From contig JAXDII010000039.1 in NCBI GenBank assembly GCA_034664085.1, forward strand, positions 1-56,954: DNA of 56,954 nt, read 5' to 3'. Origin of the DNA: JACVRW01 sp034664085 (GTDB lineage: Bacteria > Actinomycetota > Thermoleophilia > Solirubrobacterales > Thermoleophilaceae). Under the pieces are notes generated by a model that was given only the letters and a program-made list of their open reading frames with translations, was not told the origin of the DNA and made no database searches. The translations under genes and the position numbers were made by a program. This document shows positions 56,878 to 56,954 of this stretch, piece after piece (within the stretch, counting starts at the first letter, position 1; the number at the start of each line of letters is the position of its first letter).

Positions 56878-56954
56878 GCCGACAGTCTTCCGGCGCACGC
56901 CGAGGCCGCTCAAGCCACAGCTCTGTCACTTCACTCCAGCAGGCCGCGCCGCAT

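Noticed and set aside
56878..56954. End of another minus-strand gene at the window edge (possible stop at 56931-56933)
   Set aside because: Fewer than eight codons visible; no support for a coding call.

Overview
This 57-kb window is dense, very G+C-rich (roughly 70% or more by eye) bacterial chromosome with about 69 protein genes. I see no rRNA, tRNA, CRISPR array, transposase or phage gene. Gene content points to Actinomycetota: a fused gamma-alpha 2-oxoacid:ferredoxin oxidoreductase (KorA type), a PPOX-class F420-type flavoprotein, HxlR and TetR regulators, a CYP, formylglycine-type sulfatases and partner-switching proteins. A deep lineage such as Thermoleophilia/Solirubrobacterales fits, but that is an inference from style, not a marker-gene call.

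Layout. 1-3.9 kb: 5'-truncated ABC1 kinase, AlkA-like glycosylase, then a minus-strand TetR/haloalkane dehalogenase/DUF1330 set. 4-9.1 kb: a sulfatase island with a secreted sulfatase coupled to a secreted protein of unknown function, facing a second sulfatase coupled to its formylglycine-generating enzyme. 9.1-12.5 kb: ATPase, cytochrome P450, small ABM-like protein, IscA-type carrier divergent from BolA-monothiol glutaredoxin. 12.55-12.98 kb: gene-free stretch packed with palindromic repeats. 13-19.6 kb: hydrolase, quinone oxidoreductase, lipase, BioF2/CelD-like acyltransferase, methyltransferase, sulfurtransferase, PPOX protein. 19.6-23.4 kb: four-gene OpuC/ProU-type ABC importer. 23.4-26.4 kb: mtnA, class II aldolase, DUF1152 and GNAT genes with overlapping ends. 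26.5-33.8 kb: KorAB, a secreted DUF1254/DUF1214 protein, and PntAA-PntAB-PntB. 33.8-38.8 kb: small proteins (one RemA/DUF370-like), SDR, rhodanese, PfkB kinase, SPFH/NfeD pair, ArfB. 38.8-42.8 kb: HxlR regulator with a palindromic operator facing two coupled cytosolic HtrA-like proteases, an NlpC/P60-like lipoprotein, DUF1244, a tail-anchored protein and a 3Fe-4S ferredoxin. 42.8-47.8 kb: FMO-SDR-ALDH run, hotdog thioesterase, hydrolase. 47.8-51.1 kb: a partner-switching operon (STAS plus a fused sensor/PP2C phosphatase/RsbW-like kinase). 51.1-56.9 kb: M23 peptidase overlapping a PhzF gene head to head, membrane protein, aldo/keto reductase, VOC protein, P1-family peptidase, and a frameshifted Gfo/Idh/MocA gene at the window edge.

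Two themes run through the window. First, about 25 start codons follow a TAnnnT hexamer by only 5-10 nt and mostly lack a Shine-Dalgarno, which indicates widespread leaderless transcripts. Leadered genes instead have a Shine-Dalgarno, and genes inside operons use ATGA, GTGA or TGATG coupling. Second, three families of hairpin-forming repeats occupy intergenic space; one copy lies inside the importer operon. The best candidate for undescribed biology is the mtnA-aldolase-DUF1152 operon, a plausible variant of the methylthioribose/5-deoxyribose (DHAP) shunt with an uncharacterised partner. The HxlR-controlled cytosolic protease pair and the small tail-anchored protein with a duplicated motif beside a ferredoxin come next.
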